Of a stretch of 64,000 nt of DNA, positions 8,312-17,466 are shown piece by piece. The position numbers and the translations under genes were made by a program. The notes beneath the pieces were generated by a model. The model was given only the letters and a program-made list of their open reading frames with translations, had not been told where the DNA came from and did not search any database. The DNA lies in the NCBI RefSeq assembly GCF_042652965.1, contig NZ_JBHSHL010000051.1, forward strand, positions 1 through 64,000, written 5' to 3'. How positions within the stretch are numbered: position 1 is the first letter of the stretch; every line of letters begins with the position of its first letter. This DNA is from Filifactor villosus. GTDB taxonomy: Bacteria; Bacillota; Clostridia; Peptostreptococcales; Filifactoraceae.

Positions 8312-8710
8312 ATGAGTTTTGATTACTCCGGCTTTATGCATCTGTATCAGCGAATCGACCGTCTGCACAGAGAGTTTGGTGCTTTTTTACAAAGGTTTCT
8401 TTTAAAGCAAGCACTTGATGCGCTTGGAAAGACAAAGCGAATCACTCCTGTTGATACCGGGTATTTGCAAAACACTTGGATGATCGGCAACATACAAAGA
8501 GAAGGGGAAATGCTGAAAATTACGATCTACAACACGACGGAGTATGCTGCCTTCATCGAGTACGGACATTTGACAAGGGATCGGATGTCCTGGAAAAGAG
8601 GATACTTTATGTGCACTCTATCTATCAAAGAAGTAGAGCGGAGGATGCCGACACGGTTTCGGAGTGAGTTCGCGACCTTTGTCGCGGGATTGGGGATGGA
8701 GATAAGATGA
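8312..8710 (+). CDS. Phage HK97 gp10-like tail/neck protein
   Basis: The 132-residue protein contains KRITPVDTGYLQNTW and a later EYAAFIEYGH, the hallmark of HK97 gp10/YqbI-type tail-joining proteins. The start at ATG 8312 is four bases after the head-closure gene. The longer frame from 8216 lies wholly inside that gene. It ends by overlapping the next gene with ATGA. Confidence 0.85.
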   Translation: MSFDYSGFMHLYQRIDRLHREFGAFLQRFLLKQALDALGKTKRITPVDTGYLQNTWMIGNIQREGEMLKITIYNTTEYAAFIEYGHLTRDRMSWKRGYFMCTLSIKEVERRMPTRFRSEFATFVAGLGMEIR

Positions 8711-9123
8711 TATTTCACAGCATTATAAGCTCGCGTCTAAAAGAAAAATACGAGAATTTCACGATCTACAAGGAGCGTGCGGAAAAGCTTAAGAGGCCCG
8801 CGTTTTCTATTTTTCTCGTCAATCAAGAGCAACGGAAAGGCATCGGAAACGTATATAAAAGAAAGTCGGATTTTATGATCTGTTGCTATCTTGAGCGTGA
8901 TGACGATACAGACTATATCCGTCTTCAAGAAATTGCGAACGACCTATATTCACACTTGGAGTACTTTGAATACAAGGAAGAGCACCTGCGAGGCTTCGAT
9001 ATGCACCACAGGATCCAAGACAACGTGCTTCAGTTCTTTGTGTCGTTTAACAGTGTCCACTATAAAGAAAAAAGGAATACGAAAATGGAAAACTTAGAAA
9101 CAAAAGAAAGAAGAAAGAGGTGA
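8707..9123 (+). CDS. Phage tail terminator/completion protein (YqbJ-like)
   Basis: The 138-residue product begins MIFHSIISSRLKEKYENFTIYKERAEKLKRPAFSI. Such small proteins before the sheath gene cap the tail tube at the neck in Xkd-type phages. The pattern (a short N-terminal helix, then the alternating strands PAFSIFLV, FMICCYLE and LQFFVSFNSVHY) supports this. It is translationally coupled by an ATGA overlap and ends four bases before the sheath gene. Confidence 0.75.
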   Translation: MIFHSIISSRLKEKYENFTIYKERAEKLKRPAFSIFLVNQEQRKGIGNVYKRKSDFMICCYLERDDDTDYIRLQEIANDLYSHLEYFEYKEEHLRGFDMHHRIQDNVLQFFVSFNSVHYKEKRNTKMENLETKERRKR

Positions 9124-9127
9124 ACCC

Positions 9128-10447
9128 ATGGCAGGAGGAACGTTTTTAACAATGAACAAAAAACTCCCCGGTGCATACATCAACTTTAAGAGTGTGCCGG
9201 CACCGACCGCGGCGGTGGGAAGTCGCGGTATTGCGACAATGCCGATCCCGCTGAGTTGGTCGAACGAAGGCGAACTCGTTGAACTGTTCTCGACGGATCT
9301 TCTTGATGGGAAGTCGCTCCCTAAAGTGGGGCTGACCGCCTTCGATCCGGAGAGTTTGGTGCTTCGGGAATGCTTGAAAAATTGTTACAAGCTCCTGATT
9401 TATCCCATTAACACTGGAGGGGCAAAGGCTACTGCGACAATCGGAAACTTGACGATTACGGCGAGGAGGCTCGGAACGCTTGGCAATCAGATCAAGGTCG
9501 TCATCAAGAAAAATAAGACAGATTATGACGTTCAGACTTTTTTCAAGACAAACAAGGTAGACAGTCAGACCGTTAAAGAAGCCACAGAACTCGTATCCAA
9601 TGACTTTGTAGAGTTCTCCGGCGAAGGAACTGTTACGGTATCCGCGGGAGTGAATCTGGAGAACGGCACGGACGGAACGGTATCGAAGGCGACTTATACA
9701 AAGTATTTTGAAATGATGAAAACAAAGGAGTGGCAAGTTATGGGAATCCCCTCCGCGGACTCTTCGATTCCGCCTTTGGCAACGGACTATATCAAGCAGC
9801 TTCGGGAAAAGCAAGGGAAAAAGGTGCAGGCGGTCGTTCTGGACTACGTCGAAGCGAACTATGAGGGGATCATCAGTTGTAAACAAGGATACAAGACTAG
9901 AACCGAAACGGTCGAAAAAGAAAACTTTGTTGCTCATGTGACAGGAGCAACGGCGGGGGCGAACATCAATCAAAGTAACTGTTATAAAATCATCGAAGGA
10001 GCAATTGAAATTATCGGAGATCTGCCGGAGGACGAGCTTGAAACGGAGCTTTCAAAGGGCTTTTTCCTACTTTCAAAACGTGTCGACAGCAAAATCGTCG
10101 TCCTGGATGACGTCAACACGTTCACAGACTTTTCGCCCGAGAAGGACCGAGATTTTTCAAACAACCGCTCCATCCGCGTTTTTGACGAGATTGCGAATAC
10201 AACCCGTCTTATCTTTGAAAAGTTTTACGCCGGAAAGGTCGATAACGTCGAAAACGGGAGAGATACCTTCAAGGCTCAACTGATTGCAAACGCACGAGCT
10301 CTTCAGGACTTGCGAGCGATTCAAAACTTTGAGGCAGACGATATCATCGTGGTCCAAGGAGCGGAGAAGGAAGATGTCAAAGTTGATATGAACATTCAAA
10401 CCGTGGACTCTATGAAAAAGCTCTATATGACAGTATATGAAAGATAG
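9128..10447 (+). CDS. Phage contractile tail sheath (XkdK-like)
   Basis: The 439-residue sheath subunit is decisive for a contractile, myovirus-like tail. It starts MAGGTFLTMNKKLPGAYINF, the typical N-terminal arm. It has an inserted beta domain (TATIGNLTITARRLGTLGNQIKV) and a C-terminal region with SKRVDSKIVVLDDVNTFT and a final VDSMKKLYMTV. The ATG at 9128 has AGAGGTG upstream. The length fits XkdK and relatives. It is followed directly by the tube gene, the canonical sheath-tube order. Confidence 0.92.
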   Translation: MAGGTFLTMNKKLPGAYINFKSVPAPTAAVGSRGIATMPIPLSWSNEGELVELFSTDLLDGKSLPKVGLTAFDPESLVLRECLKNCYKLLIYPINTGGAKATATIGNLTITARRLGTLGNQIKVVIKKNKTDYDVQTFFKTNKVDSQTVKEATELVSNDFVEFSGEGTVTVSAGVNLENGTDGTVSKATYTKYFEMMKTKEWQVMGIPSADSSIPPLATDYIKQLREKQGKKVQAVVLDYVEANYEGIISCKQGYKTRTETVEKENFVAHVTGATAGANINQSNCYKIIEGAIEIIGDLPEDELETELSKGFFLLSKRVDSKIVVLDDVNTFTDFSPEKDRDFSNNRSIRVFDEIANTTRLIFEKFYAGKVDNVENGRDTFKAQLIANARALQDLRAIQNFEADDIIVVQGAEKEDVKVDMNIQTVDSMKKLYMTVYER

Positions 10448-10459
10448 GAGGCGTCAAAC

Positions 10460-10945
10460 ATGGGTGAATATTTGAGATCGGAGGATTTCACAAACGGGAA
10501 GGACGGTCAGATTCAGTTTATCAAAGACGGAGAAGTAATCACTCTCTACGGATCACAGAAGTTTAAAGCGTCCACAACGCCTAAAACCTCACAGCGTGGG
10601 CAGATCGGAACGAGAAACAAGCAGACGAAGATATCCGGATTTGAAAACAAAATAAGCATCACTGCGGACTACTGGACTGTCGGTTTGATGACGGAGTGGC
10701 TACAAGAATTTAAGAAGACGGGAAAATTCCCGAAAATCGATTGTCAGGTAATCAATCATGATAAAGGTACAAGCCTCGGCAAGATGTCAAAGGTATATTT
10801 TGACCTCATCCCATCTGGGGATATCACACTGCAGGAGCTGGACGAGTCGAACGAGGACGGGCTCCGTAATGAGTTCGAATTCTCATTCCGAGATTGGGAC
10901 AGCTTGGAAAACTTTACGCGACCTGCCGCGATCGGCAGAGAATAG
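10460..10945 (+). CDS. Phage tail tube protein (XkdM-like)
   Basis: The 161-residue product starts MGEYLRSEDFTNGKDGQIQF and shows the strands and loop of XkdM-type tube subunits (TPKTSQRGQIGTRNKQTKISG, then EFSFRDWDSLENF). It forms the inner tube inside the sheath. The ATG at 10460 lies behind AGGAGG, and the gene ends nine bases before the tail assembly chaperone. Confidence 0.9.
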   Translation: MGEYLRSEDFTNGKDGQIQFIKDGEVITLYGSQKFKASTTPKTSQRGQIGTRNKQTKISGFENKISITADYWTVGLMTEWLQEFKKTGKFPKIDCQVINHDKGTSLGKMSKVYFDLIPSGDITLQELDESNEDGLRNEFEFSFRDWDSLENFTRPAAIGRE

Positions 10946-10954
10946 GAGGATAAG

Positions 10955-11410
10955 ATGAATGAAGAATTGATGACCGCAGCGGTAGAAGATACACAGCAGG
11001 AACTTCCTGCACTGACTCTGGAGGACTTCCTGGCGGCAAATCAGGTAAATGAGGATATGACGATGGATGTGGTGATCTCGAACCGGTTGAAGGACTTTAC
11101 CTTTACGATTGAGCTCTTTAACAAGAAGCAACATGAGAACTATCTCAATGCTTCTATCATTCGAAACGGCTCTGGTAAGATCATCAAGCAAAATTTGAAG
11201 CTCTTTAATGAGCTCGTTGTAATCAATCATTGTCGATATCCGAATTTCAAGGCCGTCGATTTTCTTAACAAACTAGGAGCGAGCACTCCTCAGGAGGCGC
11301 TTTATAAGACTTTGAAAGTCGGAGAAATCGACTTGTTAGCAAACAAAATCATGGAATTCAACGGATACGACGAGGAGTATTCTAAACTTTATCACGATGC
11401 AAAAAACTAA
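10955..11410 (+). CDS. Tail assembly chaperone, short form (XkdN/gpG-like)
   Basis: The 151-residue product sits between tube and tape measure, the fixed position of tail assembly chaperones. It reads MNEELMTAAVEDTQQELPALTLEDFL and has a helical C-terminal half ending YHDAKN. Its last codons contain a classic slippery heptamer, A AAA AAC (11401-11407), just before the TAA. A second open frame in -1 phase follows to 11583. The short and frameshifted forms would together coat the tape measure protein. Confidence 0.88.
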   Translation: MNEELMTAAVEDTQQELPALTLEDFLAANQVNEDMTMDVVISNRLKDFTFTIELFNKKQHENYLNASIIRNGSGKIIKQNLKLFNELVVINHCRYPNFKAVDFLNKLGASTPQEALYKTLKVGEIDLLANKIMEFNGYDEEYSKLYHDAKN

Positions 11411-11583
11411 TAACGGAAGGCGATGGAGAAACTCTTCTTTACATGTACTGCATTGAAGAGTTTGGCTTCATTCGACCTTCTGATTTTTTGAAAATGGAGC
11501 TACGGGAAAAGGCATTGCTTCAAGCAATACTCATTGAAATATCAAGGCGCAGAGAGAAGGCGAAGAAAGGAGCGAAACGATGA
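10955..11583 (+). CDS. Tail assembly chaperone, -1 frameshift extended form (gpGT-like)
   Basis: A -1 slip at 11401-11407 would join the 151 codons of the short form to 58 codons read from 11407, giving about 209 residues. The extension begins LITEGDGETLLYMYCIEEFG and ends with a basic tail (RRREKAKKGAKR) at TGA 11581-11583. The extension frame is fully open, has no good start site of its own and overlaps the tape measure start (ATGA). This is the arrangement established for lambda G-GT and many phages. The frameshift is inferred from sequence. Confidence 0.8.
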
Positions 11584-13601
11584 TAGTAAGCAACAGCATA
11601 GCGCTTCAGGATCACATGACTCCTGTTCTTCGATATATCATTCAAACGATGAATATGATGATCTCAAACATGCAGCGTCTTGACGCTCGCTCGAACCTTG
11701 TGGGAACCGATGCCTTTAGCGCGATGCGAAGAAATATCGCATCTGCGGAGATCGCCTTGGATCAAATGGAGCGAGAACTCAATCAGATGTATCATTCCTC
11801 GAATGCCACCGCCTCGAGTTTCGGAGGCTGGGGGGCCCGTTTGATAGGCGTATGGTCGACCTTGCAGCTGATCCGGCAGGCGATATCGGCAATTGGACGA
11901 ATCGCAGCGGTGGCAGATGAGTATACAAGTTTAAATGCACGATTGTCGCTGATCAACGACGGTCTTCAGACACAGAGCGAGCTTCAGGAGAAGATCATGC
12001 GATCGGCGAATCAAACCAGGTCGAGCTATGCAGCGACGGCGAGTCTTGTTACGAAAATCGGGATGACCGGCGCCATGAAGACGAATGACGACGCGATCGC
12101 ATTCGCCGAGAAGGTCAACATGCTATTAAAAATAGGCGGAGGAACGAACTCGGAAAACGAGGCGTCGCTCCTTCAGTTGTCTCAAGCCATGGGTTCGGGT
12201 CAACTCCAAGGAGACGAGTTCAAGTCGTTAAAAGAAAACGCTCCCGCGCTGATGTCTGCGATAGCCGACGGACTTGGAATATCGATGCAACAGATGAAAC
12301 AGATGGCGACAGCGGGAGAGCTAACCACCGAGAAGATCATCGGCGCTTTTGAATCCATGGATAAGGAGATCCGTGAACAATTTATGGCCCTTCCGCGTAC
12401 CTTCGGGGAGAATGCTACGGTTATGAGCAATCTTATGACCGCTTGGATCGGGAAGTTTATGGAGACCGGATTCGCACTGTGGCGGATCAACGAACGATTC
12501 ACACAGTTTGTGAATTGGCTGTATTCCGCGCAGGGTCAAAACCTGCTTGATATCGTTGCGAACACACTGAACGTGATTGTGTTTGCGCTTGATTTAATTG
12601 TTTCACTCTTCGTCGGATTCTGGAGCATGATCTCCGAGGCGGGTCCTGTCTTTGAATCGGTACTCACGGGTATCATCGTAGCCGGGTTCTTTGCGCTAGC
12701 ACCTTTGATTTGGTCGGGAGTTACCGCCCTCGGCGCCTTGGTTGCAACCGCAGCAACCGCCGTGGCGCCATTTTTGCCGATCGTGCTGATTGTCGGAGTC
12801 ATCACATTTGAGCTCCGTCGCATGGGCATCACTTTCGAGCAGATCTTCGCGACAATCGGAAGTGTGGCCGGGACGGTGATCGCCTTTGTCATCAACCGAT
12901 TTATCGATCTGATCAACTTTGTAGGAAAAACGGCGGTATTTATTCAAAACGCCTTTAATCATCCTGTGTGGGCCATTCAGACGCTCTTCTACAACATGAT
13001 TAACGCGGTGCTTTCGTTCTTCGAAAGTCTGATCAACGGAATTATCGACGGGTGGAACTGGATCGCTTCCGGTGTGAATAGTATCCCCGGGGTTGAAGTT
13101 AAGACATTTGAGCATGTCTCTTTGTCGTCAAAAAATCCGATGTCAAAGCCTGCAACTCCTGCAGGATTAAATTCCTGGAAAAACATTGATTATGTTGATT
13201 CTGCAAAATTTGCCGAAAAAGGAGCCGCTTTTGCGACCGGGCTCCTGAGCAAAGGTGAGGATGCGATGAGGAAATCAAAGGGAGCAGGAGGCACAGATGT
13301 AGAGAAGCAGTTGGGGGAAGGGAAGAACATCGGGGACGTTGGAAAGGTCGGGAAGGTCGGAAAGATCGAAGACAAGGTCAATATTGCTGATGAGGACCTG
13401 AAGATGCTGATGGATATCGTGACCAAGGATCGAGTAAATCAGATCAATCTATCCGTTCAAACCCAGTCTCCGGTCATCCACAACTCCGCGACGATCAGAG
13501 AAGAGGCGGATCTGGAGAAACTGGCAAATAAACTTGCGGAAAAACTGGACGAAGCCGCGGAAACCTCTGCGGATATCTACTACGATGAGGGAGTGATATA
13601 G
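11580..13601 (+). CDS. Phage tail tape measure protein
   Basis: The 673-residue protein sets tail length. Residues ~1-100 are helical. The ~110-290 region (LINDGLQTQSELQEKIMRSANQTR, GTNSENEASLLQLSQAMGSGQLQGDEFKSL, LTTEKIIGAFE) is the tape-measure N-terminal domain. Hydrophobic segments at ~345-420 are the usual membrane-active stretch. A low-complexity GKVGKVGKI run near residue 585 precedes an acidic C-terminus. The ATG at 11580 has AAAGGAGCG in front and is coupled to the chaperone stop. It is short for the class, implying a short tail. Confidence 0.92.
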   Translation: MIVSNSIALQDHMTPVLRYIIQTMNMMISNMQRLDARSNLVGTDAFSAMRRNIASAEIALDQMERELNQMYHSSNATASSFGGWGARLIGVWSTLQLIRQAISAIGRIAAVADEYTSLNARLSLINDGLQTQSELQEKIMRSANQTRSSYAATASLVTKIGMTGAMKTNDDAIAFAEKVNMLLKIGGGTNSENEASLLQLSQAMGSGQLQGDEFKSLKENAPALMSAIADGLGISMQQMKQMATAGELTTEKIIGAFESMDKEIREQFMALPRTFGENATVMSNLMTAWIGKFMETGFALWRINERFTQFVNWLYSAQGQNLLDIVANTLNVIVFALDLIVSLFVGFWSMISEAGPVFESVLTGIIVAGFFALAPLIWSGVTALGALVATAATAVAPFLPIVLIVGVITFELRRMGITFEQIFATIGSVAGTVIAFVINRFIDLINFVGKTAVFIQNAFNHPVWAIQTLFYNMINAVLSFFESLINGIIDGWNWIASGVNSIPGVEVKTFEHVSLSSKNPMSKPATPAGLNSWKNIDYVDSAKFAEKGAAFATGLLSKGEDAMRKSKGAGGTDVEKQLGEGKNIGDVGKVGKVGKIEDKVNIADEDLKMLMDIVTKDRVNQINLSVQTQSPVIHNSATIREEADLEKLANKLAEKLDEAAETSADIYYDEGVI

Positions 13602-14018
13602 ATGTATGAAATGTATCTCGGCAAACTGAAAATACCGCTCCTTCCTTCATCGTTGAAGGAAAGTGCATCCAAAGACAATAAGAAGTATGATGTGCTTTCC
13701 CTCGGCGAAGTGGTGAAACCCGGGCGCATGAAACTGAGAACGTGGACGATCACGTCGGAACTTCGATATACCGACGGGGTCGATGCGAAATCGACGATTG
13801 AAGCGATAAAAAAGTATCTCTATGACGAGAAGACAACGATGAAACCGCTCAGGTTCATCGTAAACCGATTTAACGAAGACGGTTCGATTTCGCTAAACAC
13901 AAATGCTCTCGTTGTGATAGACAGCTTCGAAATTACAGATAAGGAAGCCGAGCCGGGGGATTTTCACTATTCAATAAAGCTAACAGAGTACAGAAAGTTC
14001 GAGGCGAAAATACTATGA
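13602..14018 (+). CDS. Tail protein in XkdP position, without a visible LysM domain
   Basis: The 138-residue protein begins MYEMYLGKLKIPLLPSSLKE and has RTWTITSELRYTDGVDAKSTIEAIKKYL. The fold and location between tape measure and XkdQ match the N-terminal part of XkdP-like hub-associated proteins. The usual peptidoglycan-binding LysM module is not seen. It starts directly after the tape measure stop and overlaps the next gene by four bases. Confidence 0.65.
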   Translation: MYEMYLGKLKIPLLPSSLKESASKDNKKYDVLSLGEVVKPGRMKLRTWTITSELRYTDGVDAKSTIEAIKKYLYDEKTTMKPLRFIVNRFNEDGSISLNTNALVVIDSFEITDKEAEPGDFHYSIKLTEYRKFEAKIL

Positions 14019-14986
14019 TGATCCGTGCCCTGCTTCATAGCAAAGCGGTTAAAAAGACCTACGAAGTTTCTCCAATCCTTGACGGAAATCTGACCTATAC
14101 GACAGAAAGAGCCGGTCAAGCGTCAAAAATCAGCTTCAATGTATTGAAGAACGGAGAGATCAACTATCACGCGGGCGACTTGTTTCAAACTTTTCTGGAG
14201 GATAAGAAGTTTTGCTCCGGTATTGTTTTTCAGAAGAGCAAAAAGCAGGATGTTATCACGACGACCGCCTGGGACCTTCTGCGTTACTTGAAATATAAGC
14301 AGTCGTATTTAATCAAAAATATGACCTTGACCCAGGTCGTCAAGTTGATCGCGGAAGAGTTTGCACTCCCGCTTGGCGATATCGAAAATACCGGATATAT
14401 CCTTCCTAAAAAATTGTACGACGACAAAACTTTGATGGACATCATTACGGACTGCATTCGAACGACGGCAGTTGCGACAAAAAAGATCTATGTGTTGTTC
14501 GATGATTTCGGCAAGCTGAGCTTGAAGGAAATCGGAAATATGAAATCCCGATTTATCCTTGGAAGTGAGTCGTTTGTGACGGACTACACCTACGATACGA
14601 GTATTGAAGAAGCGTACAATTACATCAAGTTAGTAAGACCCAACAAGTCAACAGGGAGAGCGGATACCTATATCGCAAACGACTCAAAGAAGGTAGAACG
14701 ATGGGGGCGTCTTCAGTATTATCAAAAGGTCGACGAGAACATGAATCCGGCTCAAATCAAACAAATGGCAAAGAAGTACCTGGAATACTACTGCAGGACC
14801 GGGAGGAAATTAAGGCTCAGTTGTATCGGGATACCGGAGATTCGTGCCGGGATGATGATCCCCGTTTCTATTCCGGACTTGGGAGATATTTCATTGAATA
14901 AGGTTCTTTTGATTGATCGATGCACACACAAGGTGAGCGCGTCGGATCATATCATGGACTTGGAAATGCAGGTGTACAATGGATAA
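14015..14986 (+). CDS. Baseplate hub protein (XkdQ-like)
   Basis: The 323-residue hub protein is of the gp27/gpD/XkdQ class. Visible features are an N-terminal strand region (YEVSPILDGNLTYTTERAGQ), ITTTAWDLLRYLKYKQSY, a GKLSLKEI strand and a late MNPAQIKQMAKKYLEYYCR helix. It forms the central baseplate ring through which the tube attaches. The start is ATG 14015 (an ATGATG pair), and it overlaps both neighbours, indicating translational coupling. Confidence 0.85.
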   Translation: MMIRALLHSKAVKKTYEVSPILDGNLTYTTERAGQASKISFNVLKNGEINYHAGDLFQTFLEDKKFCSGIVFQKSKKQDVITTTAWDLLRYLKYKQSYLIKNMTLTQVVKLIAEEFALPLGDIENTGYILPKKLYDDKTLMDIITDCIRTTAVATKKIYVLFDDFGKLSLKEIGNMKSRFILGSESFVTDYTYDTSIEEAYNYIKLVRPNKSTGRADTYIANDSKKVERWGRLQYYQKVDENMNPAQIKQMAKKYLEYYCRTGRKLRLSCIGIPEIRAGMMIPVSIPDLGDISLNKVLLIDRCTHKVSASDHIMDLEMQVYNG

Positions 14987-15353
14987 ACTTTTACATGTGA
15001 TCAAGAAGATCAATCACAAACAGATTTCCGCGACGGAGCTGGCGGACTTTGTCCTTGGAACGGTAGTGAGCGTTTCACCTCTCCGGGTACAGGTCTCGGA
15101 TCGTATTACACTCGATGAGGATATGCTGCTTTTTTCAGAGCTCGTTCTTGAAAAGAAGGTTAATCTCAAGCACAAGCACAATGATTCACACGAGGCTCTT
15201 GAGACAGTGATCACCATCCAGGAAGGGATAAAACAAGGCGACACGCTCCAACTGATCAAACTCTCTGCGGGTCAATTGTTCTTGATTATAAGTAAAGTCA
15301 GGGACAAGAAAAGCGTGGAAATTTCAAAGGAAGACAGATGGCAGTGGAGTTAG
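14979..15353 (+). CDS. Baseplate protein, DUF2577-like (XkdR/YqbR)
   Basis: The 124-residue beta-rich protein reads MDKLLHVIKKINHKQISATELADFVLGTVVSVSPLRVQV, the typical opening of DUF2577 proteins encoded between XkdQ and XkdS. An OB-like region with LKHKHNDSHEAL follows. It overlaps the hub gene by eight bases and is followed by the DUF2634 gene. It probably forms part of the hub or spike. Confidence 0.8.
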   Translation: MDKLLHVIKKINHKQISATELADFVLGTVVSVSPLRVQVSDRITLDEDMLLFSELVLEKKVNLKHKHNDSHEALETVITIQEGIKQGDTLQLIKLSAGQLFLIISKVRDKKSVEISKEDRWQWS

Positions 15354-15362
15354 GAGGATATC

Positions 15363-15791
15363 ATGAAGCTTTTGCCGGAACAAATAGAATATACGAGTCA
15401 AGAAGACTTGCAGCGTCAAAAATCGGATAAGGTTCATCATATCCAAACGAATCAAAAGCTTTCATCTGCGACTATTGATAGTCTGTCGGCAGTAAAGCAG
15501 GCGACGTTTTGTATCTTGGCAACAGAGCAGGGAGCACATGAAATCTACACTCCGAACTACGGCCTCCGGACTCTGGATCTATACGGCGAGGCGTTCGGAT
15601 ACGTGGTTTCGGAACTCTCCAGAAGGATCAAGGAAAGCCTTGTGAAAGACGAGAGGATCACAGATGTCTTTGATTTTGAGTTTGAGCAGGCCGATAAGGA
15701 CGCGATAAGGGTGCTTTTCAAGGTTGAAACCATCCATGGAGTCATTTCGGAAAGTTATACGGCTTCGATTATAAAGGAGGGAAAGGAATAG
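15363..15791 (+). CDS. Baseplate wedge protein, DUF2634-like (XkdS)
   Basis: The 142-residue product belongs to the gp25-like/XkdS class that connects sheath to baseplate. It contains KQATFCILATEQGAHEIYTPNYGLRTLDLYGE, the conserved core, and ends in a strand pair with ESYTASI. The ATG at 15363 has TAGGAGG upstream. The baseplate J gene follows immediately. Confidence 0.85.
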   Translation: MKLLPEQIEYTSQEDLQRQKSDKVHHIQTNQKLSSATIDSLSAVKQATFCILATEQGAHEIYTPNYGLRTLDLYGEAFGYVVSELSRRIKESLVKDERITDVFDFEFEQADKDAIRVLFKVETIHGVISESYTASIIKEGKE

Positions 15792-16832
15792 ATGGAAAAA
15801 TACAGCTATGAGGCTCTTTTGAAAAGAACCTTGTCTCGCGTTCCGAATGAACTCGACAAGCGAGAGAGCTCGCCGATCTACTCCGCTCTTGCTCCTGCTT
15901 GTTTTGAGCTCAGCAAAGCCTACGAAGAAATGAAGAAGATGTTGTCGCAGGTGTTTGCGCAATCGGCAGATCGAGAGTTTTTGTTGCTCCGAGCGAAGGA
16001 GAGGGGTATCGATGCCTTTCCTGCGACATTTAATACGAAAAAAGCTGAATTTAAAGACATCAATGAAGAACTTGTCGATGTCGATTTAAATCTGCGATTC
16101 TCTATTGATGACTACACCTTTTTGACAACGAAACGCCTGTCCACAGGTATTTTTTTAATTACTTGCGAACAGGCGGGTGAGGCACCTAATGCGTCGCTGG
16201 GCGATCTCCTTCCTGTTGACAATATCAAAGGGCTCGGTTCTGCGAGAATTCTGGAGAATGTTGTTCTCGGGGAAGAGGAAGAGAGTACGGAGCATTTGAG
16301 GGAGAGATACCTGTCAAAAGCACGGGAGCCGGCTACAAGCGGGAACACGTATCACTACAGGCGTTGGGCACTGGAAGTCAAAGGGGTAGGAGCCGCAAAG
16401 ATCTTCCCTCTTCATCAAGGACCAGGGACTGTGAAGGTTGTAATTGTGAACAGCAAAATGCAGGCTGCGGACAAACAGCTTCTTGAAGCAGCAAAGACTC
16501 ATATTGAAGAGAGCAGGCCCATAGGGGCCAACGTAGAGGTCGTGACCGCCGTGAGTAAGGAAATTTCCGTATCGGCGAATGTGAAAACGGAGAAATCTGC
16601 AAGTTTGTCAAAAATACAAAGCGAGTTTTCAAATGCCTTAAAAGAGTATTTCAAAAAAGTTTCCTTTCAAGTTGACTATATCTCTGTCGCGAAGGTCGGG
16701 AACCTCCTGCTCAATACCGAAGGCATTGCTGATTTTGAAAATCTTCAATTGAATAAATCCGCTTCGAATATTCCGCTTGAAAATACAGAAATTCCTGTAC
16801 TTTCAAGCATATCGCTAGGGGTGATGCAGTGA
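15792..16832 (+). CDS. Baseplate J-like protein (XkdT)
   Basis: The 346-residue baseplate wedge protein has the gpJ/XkdT pattern: an N-terminal LAPACFELSKAYEEMKKMLSQVFA helix, a central LRERYLSKAREPATSGNTYHYRRWALEVKGVGAAKIFP and a C-terminal SVAKVGNLLLNTEGIADFENL. These are the diagnostic segments of baseplate_J. The ATG at 15792 directly follows the previous stop with AAAGGAGGGAAAGG in front. It overlaps the next gene by four bases. Confidence 0.92.
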   Translation: MEKYSYEALLKRTLSRVPNELDKRESSPIYSALAPACFELSKAYEEMKKMLSQVFAQSADREFLLLRAKERGIDAFPATFNTKKAEFKDINEELVDVDLNLRFSIDDYTFLTTKRLSTGIFLITCEQAGEAPNASLGDLLPVDNIKGLGSARILENVVLGEEEESTEHLRERYLSKAREPATSGNTYHYRRWALEVKGVGAAKIFPLHQGPGTVKVVIVNSKMQAADKQLLEAAKTHIEESRPIGANVEVVTAVSKEISVSANVKTEKSASLSKIQSEFSNALKEYFKKVSFQVDYISVAKVGNLLLNTEGIADFENLQLNKSASNIPLENTEIPVLSSISLGVMQ

Positions 16833-17455
16833 GAAAATACTATGGTGCCACTCTATACGGTGCTTCAACCTTTGCGAACAGCCTGAAGGATGAGGTACAA
16901 AAAGAAGAATGCTATCTTGATTTGATGAAGTATCTCCCTCGTTATTGGCAGCAAATCAAAGAAATGATTATGTTACAAAGATCCCTTGGGTTCGAAGTCG
17001 GAGAACTTGAGTGTAGCCTAAATGACTTATTTGATCAGTTTTTTGTTGAGAAGGCAACTTGGGGACTGTCAATGTGGGAAGAGGAACTCGGTCTTCCTGT
17101 AAATCCAAACCGGAACCATGAAGCAAGGCGGGAGTTGATCAAAGCAAAACTTCGAGGTGCTGCGACCACGACGAGCGAGATGATCCGACTCGTTGCCCGC
17201 GCCTTTTCAGGCGGGGAGGTTGAGGTTGTGGAGCACAACGATCGCTATACTTTTGAGATAAAATTTGTAGGAATAAAAGGAATCCCACGGAATATGAATT
17301 CTTTCAAGTCGACGATTGAGGAGATCAAACCGGCACACCTCGCTGTCGAATATTCCTACACTTACACCGTATGGAAGGAAGTCAAGAGGAAAACCTGGAG
17401 CGAATTGTTCAACACCCGAAAAGTTTGGGCCGATATTAAAAACAACGATCTGTAG
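16829..17455 (+). CDS. Tail protein XkdU/DUF2313-like
   Basis: The 208-residue protein starts at GTG 16829. It has DLMKYLPRYWQQIKEMIMLQRSLGFEVGELE, FFVEKATWGLSMWEEELGLPV and the later TIEEIKPAHLAVEYSYTYTVW, all typical of XkdU/YmfQ-type proteins that link baseplate and fibres. It overlaps the baseplate J gene by four bases, and a well-placed AGGAGGTG leads to the next gene. Confidence 0.88.
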   Translation: MRKYYGATLYGASTFANSLKDEVQKEECYLDLMKYLPRYWQQIKEMIMLQRSLGFEVGELECSLNDLFDQFFVEKATWGLSMWEEELGLPVNPNRNHEARRELIKAKLRGAATTTSEMIRLVARAFSGGEVEVVEHNDRYTFEIKFVGIKGIPRNMNSFKSTIEEIKPAHLAVEYSYTYTVWKEVKRKTWSELFNTRKVWADIKNNDL

Positions 17456-17466
17456 GAGGTGGACGA

